64,000 nucleotides of DNA from Ulva prolifera (taxonomy: Eukaryota; Chlorophyta; Ulvophyceae; Ulvales; Ulvaceae). This document shows positions 36,254 through 47,508 of this stretch, one piece after another. Made by a program: the position numbers and the translations under genes. The notes below the pieces were generated by a model that saw only the letters and a list, made by a program, of their open reading frames with translations, was not told where the DNA came from and did not search any database. Positions within the stretch are counted from its first letter, which is position 1. Each line of letters opens with the position of its first letter. Location: positions 5,415,810 through 5,479,809 of the forward strand of contig CM041197.1 in the NCBI GenBank assembly GCA_023078555.1. The letters are read 5' to 3'.

Positions 36254-38295
36254 GTATCCGCGGCAGAAACTGAAGCGCTTGCCAGTTCTCCCCGCCCAGC
36301 CGGTGCCAGACAACATTCCAAAGCCAATGTGGTATAAAGGCAAGCAGCCCCCGAACAAGCCCAAAGCCGAAGTTCATGACGCAGCTGTACGAATCATCTC
36401 TTCGCTTGGGCTGTTCACTGTTCTCCGCAATTTGATCTGTCCCCGATGTTGCGCTGAGATGCTGTGTGGTGTGCCAGCCATTGATTATTACAGATGCTCT
36501 TGACGCATCCAGTACGCCTATGCAGTGGTCCTGTCCACTCACTCCTCGCTGTAAACCTCTGCAAGACCAAGCAGGTTTAGCACTTGTTGCATTGTCAACA
36601 CAAGAAGCTTCCACCTGAGCAATGCTGACAGGGCTGGAACGGGGCCCATAGCCTGATCTTGTACCGCAATTTAGGGCGCCCAGCATCTCATCACGAGCCT
36701 TGTGCCTGTAAGCAGGGGTACACGTTCCAACAGAGCCTCAGCATCTCCTCTCTCCACCCCAAACAACCCGCCCCAGGCTGCCTCCCTTAGCAGCTGACAT
36801 CGCTGTGCCGCAGATTCAGGCAATCTGCGCCGCTGCAGGGCGTCAAGAAGATGCGGGCGTCCTGCGACCTCGCGGCGCGGGTCCTCACGATGGCCGGCAA
36901 CATGGTCGCGCCGGGCGTCACCACGGAGGAGATCGACAAGGCCGTGCACGAGATGACGGTGGCTGAGGGGGCGTACCCGTCGCCGCTGCGCTACGGCGAC
37001 CCGCCCTTCCCCAAGAGCGTCTGCACCAGCGTCAACGAGTGCATCTGCCATGGCATCCCTGACGGCCGGCCACTGCAAGATGGCGATATTGTGAATATCG
37101 ACGTCACTGTGTGGCTCGATGGCTACCATGGGGACACCTCCCGGTGCGCTGGCCACTGGAATTCGCAGTGTAGCTCCCATTCTGCCTGGCCGTGTAGCGT
37201 TCTTGCCTTCCCGTCCGCCATGATGCAACATCTGTGTGCGGGACACAGTGGTGCTCTGCCACGCTGCAGCCCGCGTTCCTCTATGTCATGCATAGTGGTG
37301 GCATGCCAAGCCTGTGAGTTGTCGAGTACTGACAGCTGCTTTGGGGGACACACCCGCCCATTCGCAGCTGCATCGCCTGGGCGCTTCTGTCTGACCGGCA
37401 GACAGCTGGTGCGGGCGGACCCCGCCACAGGGTCACCAGGGCTGCCGCCAGTCCCAGCGAAACCGCACCGCATGCGTTCAATCCCGCCGCACCCTCTGCA
37501 CGACCCCATCGCCACCTCGCGCCGCATGCCGGCAGCACGCGCTGCGGCAGCACCCCACTCTGACCGCATCTGCAGGACATTCCTCGTCGGGGACGTGAGC
37601 GATGGCGCGAAGGACCTCGTGGCGAGCACGAAGGCCGCTCTGCACGCCGGTATCGCCGTGTGCGCGCCGGGTGTCGACTTCAGCGAGATCGGGGGCGCGA
37701 TCAGCGCGTACGCGGCGGACACGGCGTTCACCGTCGGGGAGTCCTTCATCGGCCACGGCGTCGGCAAGCACTTCCACGCCGCGCCGTGGGTCTTCCACAC
37801 ACCCAACCGGGAGAACGAGGGCACGATGCAGGTGCGCACCCCGGCTGCCCCCGCAGGCTTCTCCCATCGAGCTCGCATGCGACCCCTTGACGCATGATGG
37901 CGTGCATGCAACGCATTGTTGGCGCATGAAACTGCTCCCACATTCAGCTGTGCCTCATCATGGACACTATCGAAACACTTTGAGTGCCCGCATTCGAAGC
38001 TGAGCTGTATGAAGTGGGGACAGGGTGGGGCCACACGTAGGCTGCAGACGAGTGCATCCGTGGCAGTGGCGGGGGGGTGTCAGGGACAGCGCGTGTGCCG
38101 CCGATGATGGGGAGTGGTGTGCAGGTGGGGCAGACGTTCACGATCGAGCCGATCCTGCACATGGGCAAGGACACCCACCGCGTGTGGCGCGACGGCTGGA
38201 CGGCGGTTGCGCGCGACGGCACGCTGTCCGCGCAGTTCGAACACACCATCCTCATCACCAAGGACGGCCACGAGATCCTGACGGCCTACGAATGA
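36254..38295 (+). CDS. Methionine aminopeptidase type 1, organellar (MAP1D-like); N-terminus unresolved
   Basis: Exons 36254-36386, 36839-37143, 37576-37831 and 38125-38295 join in phase (about 288 residues). The enzyme removes the initiator Met from new proteins and uses two divalent metal ions. All five ligands are present: Asp in VNIDVTVWLDGYHGD (two residues, NID and HGD), His in FIGHGVGKHF, Glu in TIEPIL and Glu in QFEHT. The catalytic-pocket His of CHGIPD is also present. The N-terminal stretch PVPDNIPKPMW, followed directly by VHDAAGVKKMR, resembles plastid/mitochondrial MAP1 forms. No cytosolic-type zinc-finger extension was found, though exons upstream of 36254 are missing from my model. 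Intron 2 (37144-37575) is open in frame by chance, but reading through it would split the active site. Confidence 0.92.
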
Positions 38296-39147
38296 GGTAG
38301 CGGAGCCGCCGGCCGGGGCCGGCGTGGGGCGCGAGCGACGCAGCCATGCGGGCGCGCCGTGCATTCATTGATGCTTCTTGGCGCCGGCCACTCGTCGCCA
38401 CGGACGCGATCGCCTTTGCTCGTGAGGGTGCAGGGTGGCGCCATAGTGGGAGGACGCTCTCCACCTGCGATCAGGGTACCGTCAGGGATAGATGCATGTA
38501 CCGTTGCGAGTTAGCAAGCACATCGTTTGGCCTCGCCCCTGCCGATCGCCCAGGGCGTGTTACGAGGGCGTTCAGCGATCGCGAACCGCACTGGTGATCG
38601 TTCTGGTGGTGGGAGGGCATGCTGCAGCTGCGCAGAGGCACGCTCTCCACCAGCTGCACGTGCATACTCCCTGGTGGTGTGAGCTAAGGTGGCCTGTGTA
38701 CGCTGCAGCGCCTTCCAGCGCTGGCGTGCCTGTGGTGAGCAGCCTGGCGCCTGCAGCCGTCCTCGGCACTACGCAGCGGTTGTGTGTTAGCGGGGCAAAA
38801 CAGGCATTCACCTTTCCAGTGGACGTCTTGGGTGTTCTGAAGGCTGTAAGTGTCTCCTGTCCAGCCCGTGGTGTTGGCATGTGCACCAGGCCGGAGGCAG
38901 TGTGCCCACATCCCCGTTTGATCTGTAAATGCCGCTTTTGGGATTGGCAACCCACAAATTGTCTCCTGGACTTGTCCGTGGACTTCTGGCGTCGTGGTTG
39001 CAAGAGAGATGCCTCGGGCTCCCGTGGTGGCTGCGTGTGTTGGTACTGTTCGCCTGTGGGTGGGTGCGCTTGTGGGTGTGACAGGTTTGGGTCGGTGCTG
39101 TCTGCGTGGGCCGGCGTGGGTTCTGCTTGCAGGGCTTACAGGGCATC
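38296..39147. other. GST-locus upstream remnant
   Basis: No gene. About 38640-38870 resembles the sequence upstream of both GST copies (compare 39940-40210 and 43070-43290): the landmarks ccctggtggtgtgag, a gctgcag segment and a gttctgaag segment recur in the same order. It looks like a third, diverged copy of the 5' part of the duplicated unit. Confidence 0.45.
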
Positions 39148-39285
39148 GCAGGGTATTTGGCCGCCATGGCAGCAATGGCATCGCGCGGGAGCACACGGCC
39201 GATGGACTCCGCCCACCGAAGCGCTCGGGGGGCCAGCCCGGCCAGTGCTTCCTCGCTCCCCAGAATAGTCATGGATGTCCTGTGC
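39148..39285 (-). pseudogene. GST exon 2 fragment, inverted
   Basis: On the minus strand a tgcag-type acceptor at 39286 is followed by a frame reading RHRTSMTILGSEEALAG, then LRWAESIGRVLPRDAIAAMA, ending AKYP. This is homologous to exon 2 of the two GST copies downstream (RHRSFMTILGSEDA; MAAKYP). Homology stops abruptly after AKYP, and no exon 1 or exon 3 was found nearby on this strand. It is therefore an isolated, inverted fragment, diverged in sequence but without an internal stop. Confidence 0.7.
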
Positions 39286-39929
39286 CTGCGGAGCCGGCTA
39301 CTGTTGCTGTGTTCTGAAAGAACTGGACTTGATTCTATCGCAGCCTGGATGCCAGGCTCTAAAACAGGGCGCCGCATCCCCCGGGGTCTTTGTGAATTGT
39401 CTGAAGGAGACACTGCGTCGCACAGCACTGGCCGTTCTAGGCACAGTGTCTGCGATTGTGCCTGTAGCAGATCTGCCGACTAGGTGCTGCACGTACGGGT
39501 TCCTACCACGAGGATGGCAAGCAAAGGTGTTGTGATAGCTGACAGCCAGTGCAAAACAAGCAGGATCGTCTTGGAGCTTAGCCGAGCCCATTGGGGTCCA
39601 GCTTGGTTTCTCGTGCGCTTGCAGCACAGAACAGCCACGCAGCTGCGCTGCACATTGATAAATGGATGCCCTCCGGTGGTGGCGGCCGTTGTCATCGACA
39701 TGATCTCCTTCACACGTCAATGTGTAGGGTGACGCCAGAGTGAGCAGCTGTTGTTGTCCACTGGCAAGTGCAGGCGCCACCGGCACTGCATGCTGTGAAA
39801 TACGTGAGGCAGCACGTCCGCCTATCCTCTAGATGGTGCACCGACGACACTGTAGTAGCGCGTGGTGCAAACGCACAAGCGCCTCAAACATCATGGCAGT
39901 GCGTGTAGAGTGTACTCACTGCAACTGAC

Positions 39930-42900
39930 CAGAGGCCCACCATCGACAGGCCGCACATGCATGTTACCCAGTGGCGTGAGGTGTAGTGCCAGCAGTGGCC
40001 TGTGGACGCTGCAGCCTGTGTGAGCGTGGCACCGCTGGTGTCCCTGTAGCGTGCCGCCTTGCACCAATGCGGATGCCCCTTGGTACATTGCAGCGGTGTT
40101 CAGTTAGAAGAGCAGAGCAGGCAGTGACGTCGACGTCCGCATCCGCGCGGATCCGCCACCCCAGGTCCGTCACCCCCCACGTTGGATGTCTGAAGTTCTT
40201 ATTCAAAGCAGTGTCTCTGTATTCGCTGATACCACGGATGGCAGAGATGCGGCGTAGGTGCATTCGGCGTGCCTCCTGCATGCATGGCTTGCATGGGGAG
40301 TATCTGGTCAGTTATCCGGTTCTGTGTCGCATGCCCGCCAGGCTGTGACAGCCTCCCTCACGCAGACTGATCCACAAGGATCCTATTTCTCAGGTGATCT
40401 GCTGGCTGCTTTAGGCACGAAGACTTCTGAAGCAGCCTTTTGGACAGGCCGAATGTGGTGCCTTCGGTCCTCGAGCGGCGCGTAAAATAAAAGCATGCAG
40501 TGAGCTTTTGCCTCAAATAGTACACATCAGCAGCCTCGGGTTGTGGCCGCTAAGGAATGGATGCATGATATACATACTCAGTACTACGTGGCGTGTTTTG
40601 GTGCGACGTGATAATGTGCGTACGGCTTGCACCGCTATCTTGCACGAGCGAGTGCACGTATCAGAAGCCCGGCGGGTACCATGACAGCAGCTGGGTCTCC
40701 TCTTCTACGCTACAGAACTGCTGTATATAGCGCTTGCCGGTGGTTTTTCTGGGCTGTCTTGAAGCGGTCCTCAAACTTGCTTTGGGCTTCCTCGCGCGAT
40801 TGCGATCGATTGCTATCTATAACCGAAACTTTGATTCGTGCCTGAGCAATTTAATAATTATCACAGTATTCTGCATTGTCGCAAGTACAAAACTATGGGA
40901 GACACGCCCAAGCTGTGGAGTATTTTCTTCTCACCGTGGTGCTTGCATGTAAAATGGGCTTTGCAAGTGCTGAAGTTTCCGTATGACACTGTAAATTATG
41001 ACCTTATCATGGGGGAATGGCAACTCCGCCTCAAGTTGTGGCGATGGCGTGTGACTGTGCCCGTCTTGTTCGCAAGCGACGCGACTCTGACAGATGGCGT
41101 GGACATCGTGAAGTATGAACAAGCTCGCAAAGGCGATGGCGCGCAAGATGTTTTGATAGATGGTGTTGATGAATGGATGGCCGTGGCAGATGAACTCATG
41201 GGCATGCTCAGGTGAGCTGCCTGCAATTGCTGTTGCTGATCAATGCGATGCAGCAGGTGGTCCACAAGTCTCTAGCACGCACACAAGTACATCTGAAGCC
41301 ATCTTTTCTGCAGATGGATGGCATTTGAGTGCAGTTCGTCACATCATGCGTAAATACATCCACTACGTGCAATGTCCATTGTCACAATTCCAGAAGGCCT
41401 AGGGCGATCAGGTGCCTGGTTTGAGCCTGGTATGTAGGCTACGCAAGGTTTCGGCTGAGGTCTTGCACCGCCTCTAGGACATGACAAGGCCAGCCTGCTC
41501 TGCAGGCACAGGTCCATCATGGCTATTCTGGGGAGCGAGGACGCGGTTGTCAAGAGCGTCCCGCCGCCGGTCCAGTAGATGGGGCCCATCGGCATCATGC
41601 TCACGCGCAGTGCGTTGAGTGGCATGGCGGCAAAGTACCCGACCCCGTATGACGAAGACAGATTTGATGATGCCATCAGTCGTGTCCGATCTGCCATTCA
41701 GGTCAGTAGCAGCAGCTATCTGCTCGGCACCTTCTCATACGCAGGTGAGACTGCCACACCCTCTGACAACATGCCATGAGCGGAAATTGCACCCGGTAAA
41801 GCCGGTGTCTTTCACCATAGGTGGCTCCACAATGCTCTAATGCGATGCAAGTAGTCATGCAGCGAGGCAGGCAGCTGTGTGGTATCAGGGCAGGAAGTAG
41901 ACTCGGCTTCGTTAATGGCTGTGCAGACCACAATGGCTTGGTCGTTCGAGAACCTCTCTAGTTGATGTAACACATCCATATTGGCAGGACACGATCGTCA
42001 TCAACAGCGCACGGTCGAGATGAACACGGCGACTGTGTTGTAAGCAAGGTATTCAGGTTCCAGCATGTGCCGGAGATATGACCGTGTCTTGTCCCGTGTC
42101 GAGGCAGCCTCCCGTTCTGCCAAACTCTGATCCAGAGCTGCAGTCAGCCTGCTCAACCATGCAGCTGACATGGAACCATGCGTGTGTGCAGACATTTGCA
42201 TCGCAACAGTCTGTCAGTTGCTCCGGCCTCTCCCGGACGAAATGCTCAAGCTGCCCAGCGCCCTCAGGGCTTCGTTCACACAAGAGGATGTTGCCAGCCG
42301 CTGCGAAGACATCATCGAGTGGCGAGACAAAATCGTTGCGCTGCACTGGCCGTTCTAGGCACAACGGATCCGGCTGTAGCTGGATTGCTGTCCTCCGCTG
42401 CGTGTGCTGGTCTTCACCGTGCAGCGGAGGACCACAGGCCGCGAGATGGCAAGCAGCTTATGCAAGTTGAGCAGGCGCAGATCAGACCTGTTCACCCCGT
42501 TCGTTTGCGGGTTGTTACATGGGTGCAGCGTTGTGTTTGCTACACAGTGATTGTCAGTGCACGAGACAATGACCAGGACCGTGAGGAATGTCAAGTCTGA
42601 AGCTCTGCACCACTTGGAGATGAAACAGAAGACTGTTAGCAGCTGGTCCGACGTTTGCTTCACAGCAGGCTTGACGCACATGCAGCTGCTCTACAGAGCT
42701 CTACAGAGATGCACTGGTGTCTTGTACAACATATCCCGGGCGCAGCTCGGAGCTGCGCTGAGACCATTGGAGTTCACCGGGTGTAGCTGGTGAATAAATT
42801 ATAAATTCGTGTGCATGTTTTCTACCTTGTTTTTTGGAGGCTGCACATGTGGCTTTCGTGCTTTTCAGCTGCTCAATGTTGTTCTGTGCAATGCTTTTGA

Positions 42901-42985
42901 TCTTGTAAATTATGATATAACGTGGTCTCTAGCGCTGGGAATGATGCTGCGTCAGGGCAGAGTTTGTGAGCGTCGTCGCGGGCAT
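39930..42985 (+). repeat. Segmental duplication, unit 1 (GST copy A)
   Basis: About 3.05 kb that is paralogous along its whole length to 43055-46145. Shared landmarks in the same order: ccaccatcgac near the start, gccagcagtggcct, ctggtgtccctgta, the three GST exons, an ACTGGCCGTTCTAG stop region, and a 3' tail with ggctttcgtgc and ttgtaaattatg. Ends are approximate. Confidence 0.75.
40895..42358 (+). pseudogene. Glutathione S-transferase-like gene, copy A, with in-frame TAG
   Basis: Exons 40895-41211, 41506-41744 and 42192-42358, with exactly the lengths (317, 239, 167) and phases of copy B. Exon 1 encodes the thioredoxin-like GST N-domain (IFFSPWCLHVKWAL, then VTVPVLF with the cis-Pro, then TLTDGV). 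Exon 2 encodes the first helices of the C-domain and exon 3 the rest (DICIATVCQLLRPLPDE to WPF stop). In exon 2 the codon at 41576-41578 is TAG where copy B has TGG (Trp), the only stop in the frame; exon borders remain intact. As written, the product would end after about 130 residues. It may be a recent pseudogene, a polymorphism or a base-call error. Copy A has Cys where B has Ser after the SPW motif. Confidence 0.8.
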
Positions 42986-43054
42986 GTACAAACAGTCGCT
43001 AGAGTAGGTCTGTGTTGATGGATGATCTGTATGAAATCAATCATTGTTGTGCAC

Positions 43055-46000
43055 CAGTCACGGCCACCATCGACCAGTCGCATGTGCCTGTTCCCTGGTG
43101 GCGTGACGTTTGGTGCCAGCAGTGGCCTATGAATGCTGCAGCTCGTGTGAGCATGACACCGCTGGTGTCCCTGTACCGTGCAGTCTGACGCCTATGCGGC
43201 CACCTTCGGTTAGCAGAGCAAAGCAGGCCGTCTCCCCCCCAACTCCAAATACAAAACTGAACGTCTGAAGCTTTTGGATTCTGTCAGTGTCTCCGTATTC
43301 GCTCGACAGCTAAGGCGGGCGACAGAGATGCTGCGTTGGTGCATTCTGCTTGTCCCTTGCATGCATGGCGCGCTTGATCCGCAGCTGTGTTATCTTCCGT
43401 GTTCTGGCATGACAACCACGCTCGGATGGACTCACACGACAATACGGACTCTTGCAGATTGTGATCGGCGTCGTTTTTGCCTGCTTGACTCTCGCAGGCG
43501 TCTGCGGGATTCCTTCAGCAAGACCGAAGCGAGTACTGTCAGTCCGTGAGCCGTGGTTGGATTGAATTAAGCAATGAGCTTGTACACCTCAGAACTTATA
43601 CTCCAGCAGCCTGATCGGTGTGACTGCTGAGGAGCGGATGCATGATGAACGTACTCGGCACTTCGTCGCAATGTGTTCATGTGCATATGGGTTGCTGCAC
43701 TATCCTGACCGAGCGAGTCCATATACCAGCCGCTTTTCAGAGTTCAGGTAGACAGCTTTACTTTCTCACCCATACACGAGCGCTGTACACAGCGCCTGCC
43801 AGTGCACTGCAGTGTGGCTCCGGGGCTGTCTCGTACTGGCCCACAAGCTTGTTCAAGGCTTCCTCACGCGATTGCTGTCGCTCAAGCGAGAGATAAACAA
43901 GTGGACGCTTGTACTATCTCTCGGCGCTGTTTCTCCGCCTGGTTATTTTGCACGTTCGCAAGACCGTTCGCCATGGCAGACACACCCAAGCTGTTGAGCA
44001 TCTTCTTCTCACCCTGGTCCTTGCGCGTAAAGTGGGCATTGCAAGCATTAAACTTTTCTTATGAGACCGTGAACTATGATCTCATCATGGGGGAGTGGCA
44101 ACTCCGCCTCAAGTTGTGGCGATGGCGGGTGACTGTGCCGGTCTTGTTCGCAAGCGACGCGACTCTGACAGATGGCGTGGGCATCGTGAAGTATGCACAA
44201 GCTCACAAAGGTGATGGTGCGGAAGATATTTTCAAAGATGGCGTTGCCGAGTGGATGGCCACAGCAGATGACCTCATGGGCATGCTGAGGTGAGCTGCCA
44301 GCGGTCAGTGTCACGCCTCAATTCACTGCAGCATGTGCGCACAAGTCTCGGTATGCACAGAAGCTGGTTTCAAGCCACCATTGCTGCTTTCCGGTTGGCG
44401 TTCTGAGTTCTGTTCGTGCCAGCAATCACTATGTGCAGCGTCTTGTGTCACACTGGTGGCACTCTCAAAATGACCCGGCGCCTGGTTTGAGCTTGGAATC
44501 TAGGCTAAACAATGGTCATGCTGAGGTCGTACACCGCCTGTGGAACACAACGATTTCAGCCTGCTCTGCAGGCACAGGTCCTTCATGACTATTCTGGGGA
44601 GCGAGGACGCGATTGCCAGGAATGTTCCTTCAACGGTCCGGTGGATGGGGCCCATCGGCGTCATGCTCACGCGCAGTGCTTTGAATAAAATGGCGGCAAA
44701 ATACCCGACCCCGTATGACGAAGGTAGCTTTGAGACTGCCATCAGCCGTGTCCGGTCCGCCATCCAGAACAGCAGCAGCGGCTACCTGCTTGGCACATTC
44801 TCGTACGCAGGTGAGGCTGACACACCCACTGCCATTGACCTATTGCCGCAAACCTCACAAGGTACATCTGATGTGGAAATGGCAGATGGCTCCATCACGT
44901 TCACAGCGTTACGGGGCGTCCGGCAGCCAGGCAGGCGGCCCTCTACACGGTGTCGGAGCAGGGGGCACCAGCACTCAGATTCAGTTGTTACTGTGCACAC
45001 CACAGCGGCTTGCTCTTAAGAGCAGTTGTCTAAGCGTTGGCTCGCATGTACGTGTGGCACAGCACGAGCTGGCTGTAGCGGATCTTCCGCTTTTGAAAGC
45101 CATGTCCGACGCAGATGAGAGTAGAGCAGCGATGCACAGCTCTGTGCCCAATCACAAGGTCTTGCAGGTTGTGCCATCCCAGTGCAACGTCCACACATTG
45201 ATTGTGTTGCCTGTGAACAAGGTGCTGAGTGACCAGCCATTGCCAGCGATTCCAGCACCCATCGCTGGATCCCTGTCGAGGCAAACCTCTGGTCAGCTAT
45301 ATTCTGGGCTGGAGTCCATCCCCATGACTTGGCACGTTCATGCGTCTGTCATGTTGCCATGCGTGTGTGCAGACATTTGCATCGCGACAATGTGTCAGAT
45401 GCTGCGGCCTCTCCCAGATGACCGGCTCAAACTTCCCCGCAGCCTCCGGCCTTCTTTCACGCAAGAGGATGTTGCCATCCGCTGCGAAGACATCCTCGAG
45501 TGGCGAGACAAGATTGTCGCACAGCACTGGCCGTTCTAGGCACAACAGACCCCGCTGTAGCTGGACTTCTGTTCAATGCCGTGCTGCTTGATGCACGTGT
45601 GTGTACTGGTATTCACCGTTCAGCAGAGGAGTACAGGACGCGAGGTGGCAGGCAGCTTATGCAAATCGAGCAGGCGCAGGTCGGGGCTGTTCAATCCGTT
45701 CGTGTGCGGGATGTGATATGGACGCTGCATTCTTTTTGCTACATGATGATTGTCATTGCACGGATAGTCTGTGAATGTCAAGTCAGAATCTCTGCACCAG
45801 TAAGAGATTGAACGGAAGACTGCGGGTCCGACAGCTGCTTCTCAGCAGGATCGAAGCACATGCAACTGCTCTACAGAGACGCTTGTTGTCTTGTACACCA
45901 TATCCTGGGTGCACCTTGGAGCTGTGCTGAAACCATTTGGAATCACCGGGTTTTGCTGGTGCATGATATTTGAATTCATGTGCACGTTCTTTGACTTGTC

Positions 46001-46145
46001 TTGTGCAGGATCCACACGCGGCTTTCGTGCAAATCAGCTGTCTGTTCAATGTCTGCCATGTTGTAAATTATGCTGGTCCACAGTTTCTAGCGCTCGGGAC
46101 GATTCTGTGTCAGAGCAGAGCTTGTCAGCGTCTTGCCAGCAGTGG
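43055..46145 (+). repeat. Segmental duplication, unit 2 (GST copy B)
   Basis: Direct tandem partner of 39930-42985, about 3.1 kb, adjacent with a short spacer. Similarity covers upstream sequence, exons, introns and the 3' tail (ggctttcgtgc near 46020, ttgtaaattatg near 46067). At 46138-46200 a further short piece resembling the start of the unit (gatgctgcag, gtgtgagtgtgacacc) suggests the array once continued. Confidence 0.75.
43973..45539 (+). CDS. Glutathione S-transferase-like protein, copy B
   Basis: Three exons: 43973-44289, 44572-44810 and 45373-45539, all GT-AG, 241 codons in total (240 residues, a normal cytosolic GST length). The N-domain has the GST fold pattern KLLSIFFSPWSLRVKWAL, with Ser at the usual activation region, VTVPVLF with the conserved cis-Pro, and TLTDGV, where Asp would contact the glutathione glutamyl group. 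The C-domain holds MTILGSEDAIA, MAAKYPTPYDE, YLLGTFSYAD and a helix ending WRDKIVAQHWPF. GSTs conjugate glutathione to electrophiles or reduce peroxides. The subclass is unclear. It is the only intact member of the local family. Confidence 0.85.
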
Positions 46146-47508
46146 TCTGAGATGCTGCAGCTTGTGTGAGTGTGACACCACTTCTCATGTCCTTGCGGTG
46201 CGCTGTGCATGAGCCCGTTCGAGGAACTGCGGGATACCACCTGGAGCAGATCTTTGTAAGGCAGTACCTACTGTCGTGCTTGATATGTCAATTGGAGCAG
46301 TTCGGCTCAGAGGCCACAGTTCAGACCGCCGTGGAAAAGGGAGAAGGGTTGACAGGTGAGCTGTTGGGCAGTGCGTGCGTATTTGTAGGCTGCAGAGTGA
46401 GGATCTTGTAGTGAAAGTAATATCGCTCTACGGATTATTCGCTTGCTGTGGGCTGCGAGTTGAATCAGGCTGCGCTGATGCTGTGCAAAACAGAGCCTGG
46501 GGATGAGCAAGATATGTCAGGGATTGCCGCAGCGCTTACGTACATTTAATCTGGCATGGGCTCCGTTTGCGTACTGATGGTACCAGCATCGCTGAATTAC
46601 CGTAGAGCTCGTACCCAGGGATGGCGAGCTGAGGAGACGTGGGCGCGAAGTGGCTACCTCGCTGTCGATAGGGGTCCCTCGCACAAAGGTGAAGCCAATG
46701 CGTCAGAGTGATCGTAGCTCCAATCTGGATGGCTTCTTTGCGGGCCGATCACTGGACCAGAATTGACGACGACTGCCAGCCTATTTAGAGACATGCCCGA
46801 CGACTTACACATAACGCTCTATATCCATCAGAAAGAAGATGAAGCAATCGCGGAGTGTTTCTGCTACATGCAGGGCGAGTACAGTTGCGGAGCTTCAGAT
46901 GGACATGTAATTCAGGGGCGTATAATTGGTCAGGCGCTTTGAACGCGACACGGTGATAGCCTTGCCGCCAGATCTATCTGCAATATGCATGTATTATGGT
47001 CGTCATGAATGAAAAGCTTTAGCCCGTAAGTGCGCTCTGTTGACGCGACGACATGAGCGCACACATAGCACACATGCCACGAGGTGGGAGCCAGACCTCG
47101 CTGGCAAGGATCTTGCGTGGCGACCGGCGTGCAGCACTAAACATAATGCTGTAGCTGGTACAACTTGCGACATGGCCATGTGCATGAAGCATGACAATAC
47201 ACCGCGCCGTGAGGAGGCGATGCAGACGGCATGCGATACCTTACGCCTGCTGCAGAAATACACTGCGCTTCAGCACGAGGAGGATGCCTGCACATAATGA
47301 TGCTTGACTGCTTCGGACACCTCACCCTTGGTCCCTTTGCGTATGGTAAGCGACGGCGAATCACAACATTTGAATCATGAACATGGGATGCACGGCTGGT
47401 GCTAGCGAGCACCGCTTGGTCTGGGCAGCCTGTTGCCCGGCATATGTAGACCCAATCCATCTGACAGCACAGCAATGCTAGTATTCAAGCCATTGTAGAC
47501 TATGTATA
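46146..47508. other. Region without a supported gene
   Basis: Follows the GST duplication. Short frames on both strands (e.g. 46166-46411 +, 47137-47475 -) lack domains or splice support. GC is lower and AT-rich patches occur near 46780-47000. No RNA gene or transposon end seen. Confidence 0.35.

Noticed and set aside
37144-37575. Read-through of aminopeptidase intron 2, which is open in frame
   Set aside because: It has a clear donor and acceptor, and including it would place about 144 residues inside the conserved HGDTSRTFL active-site segment.
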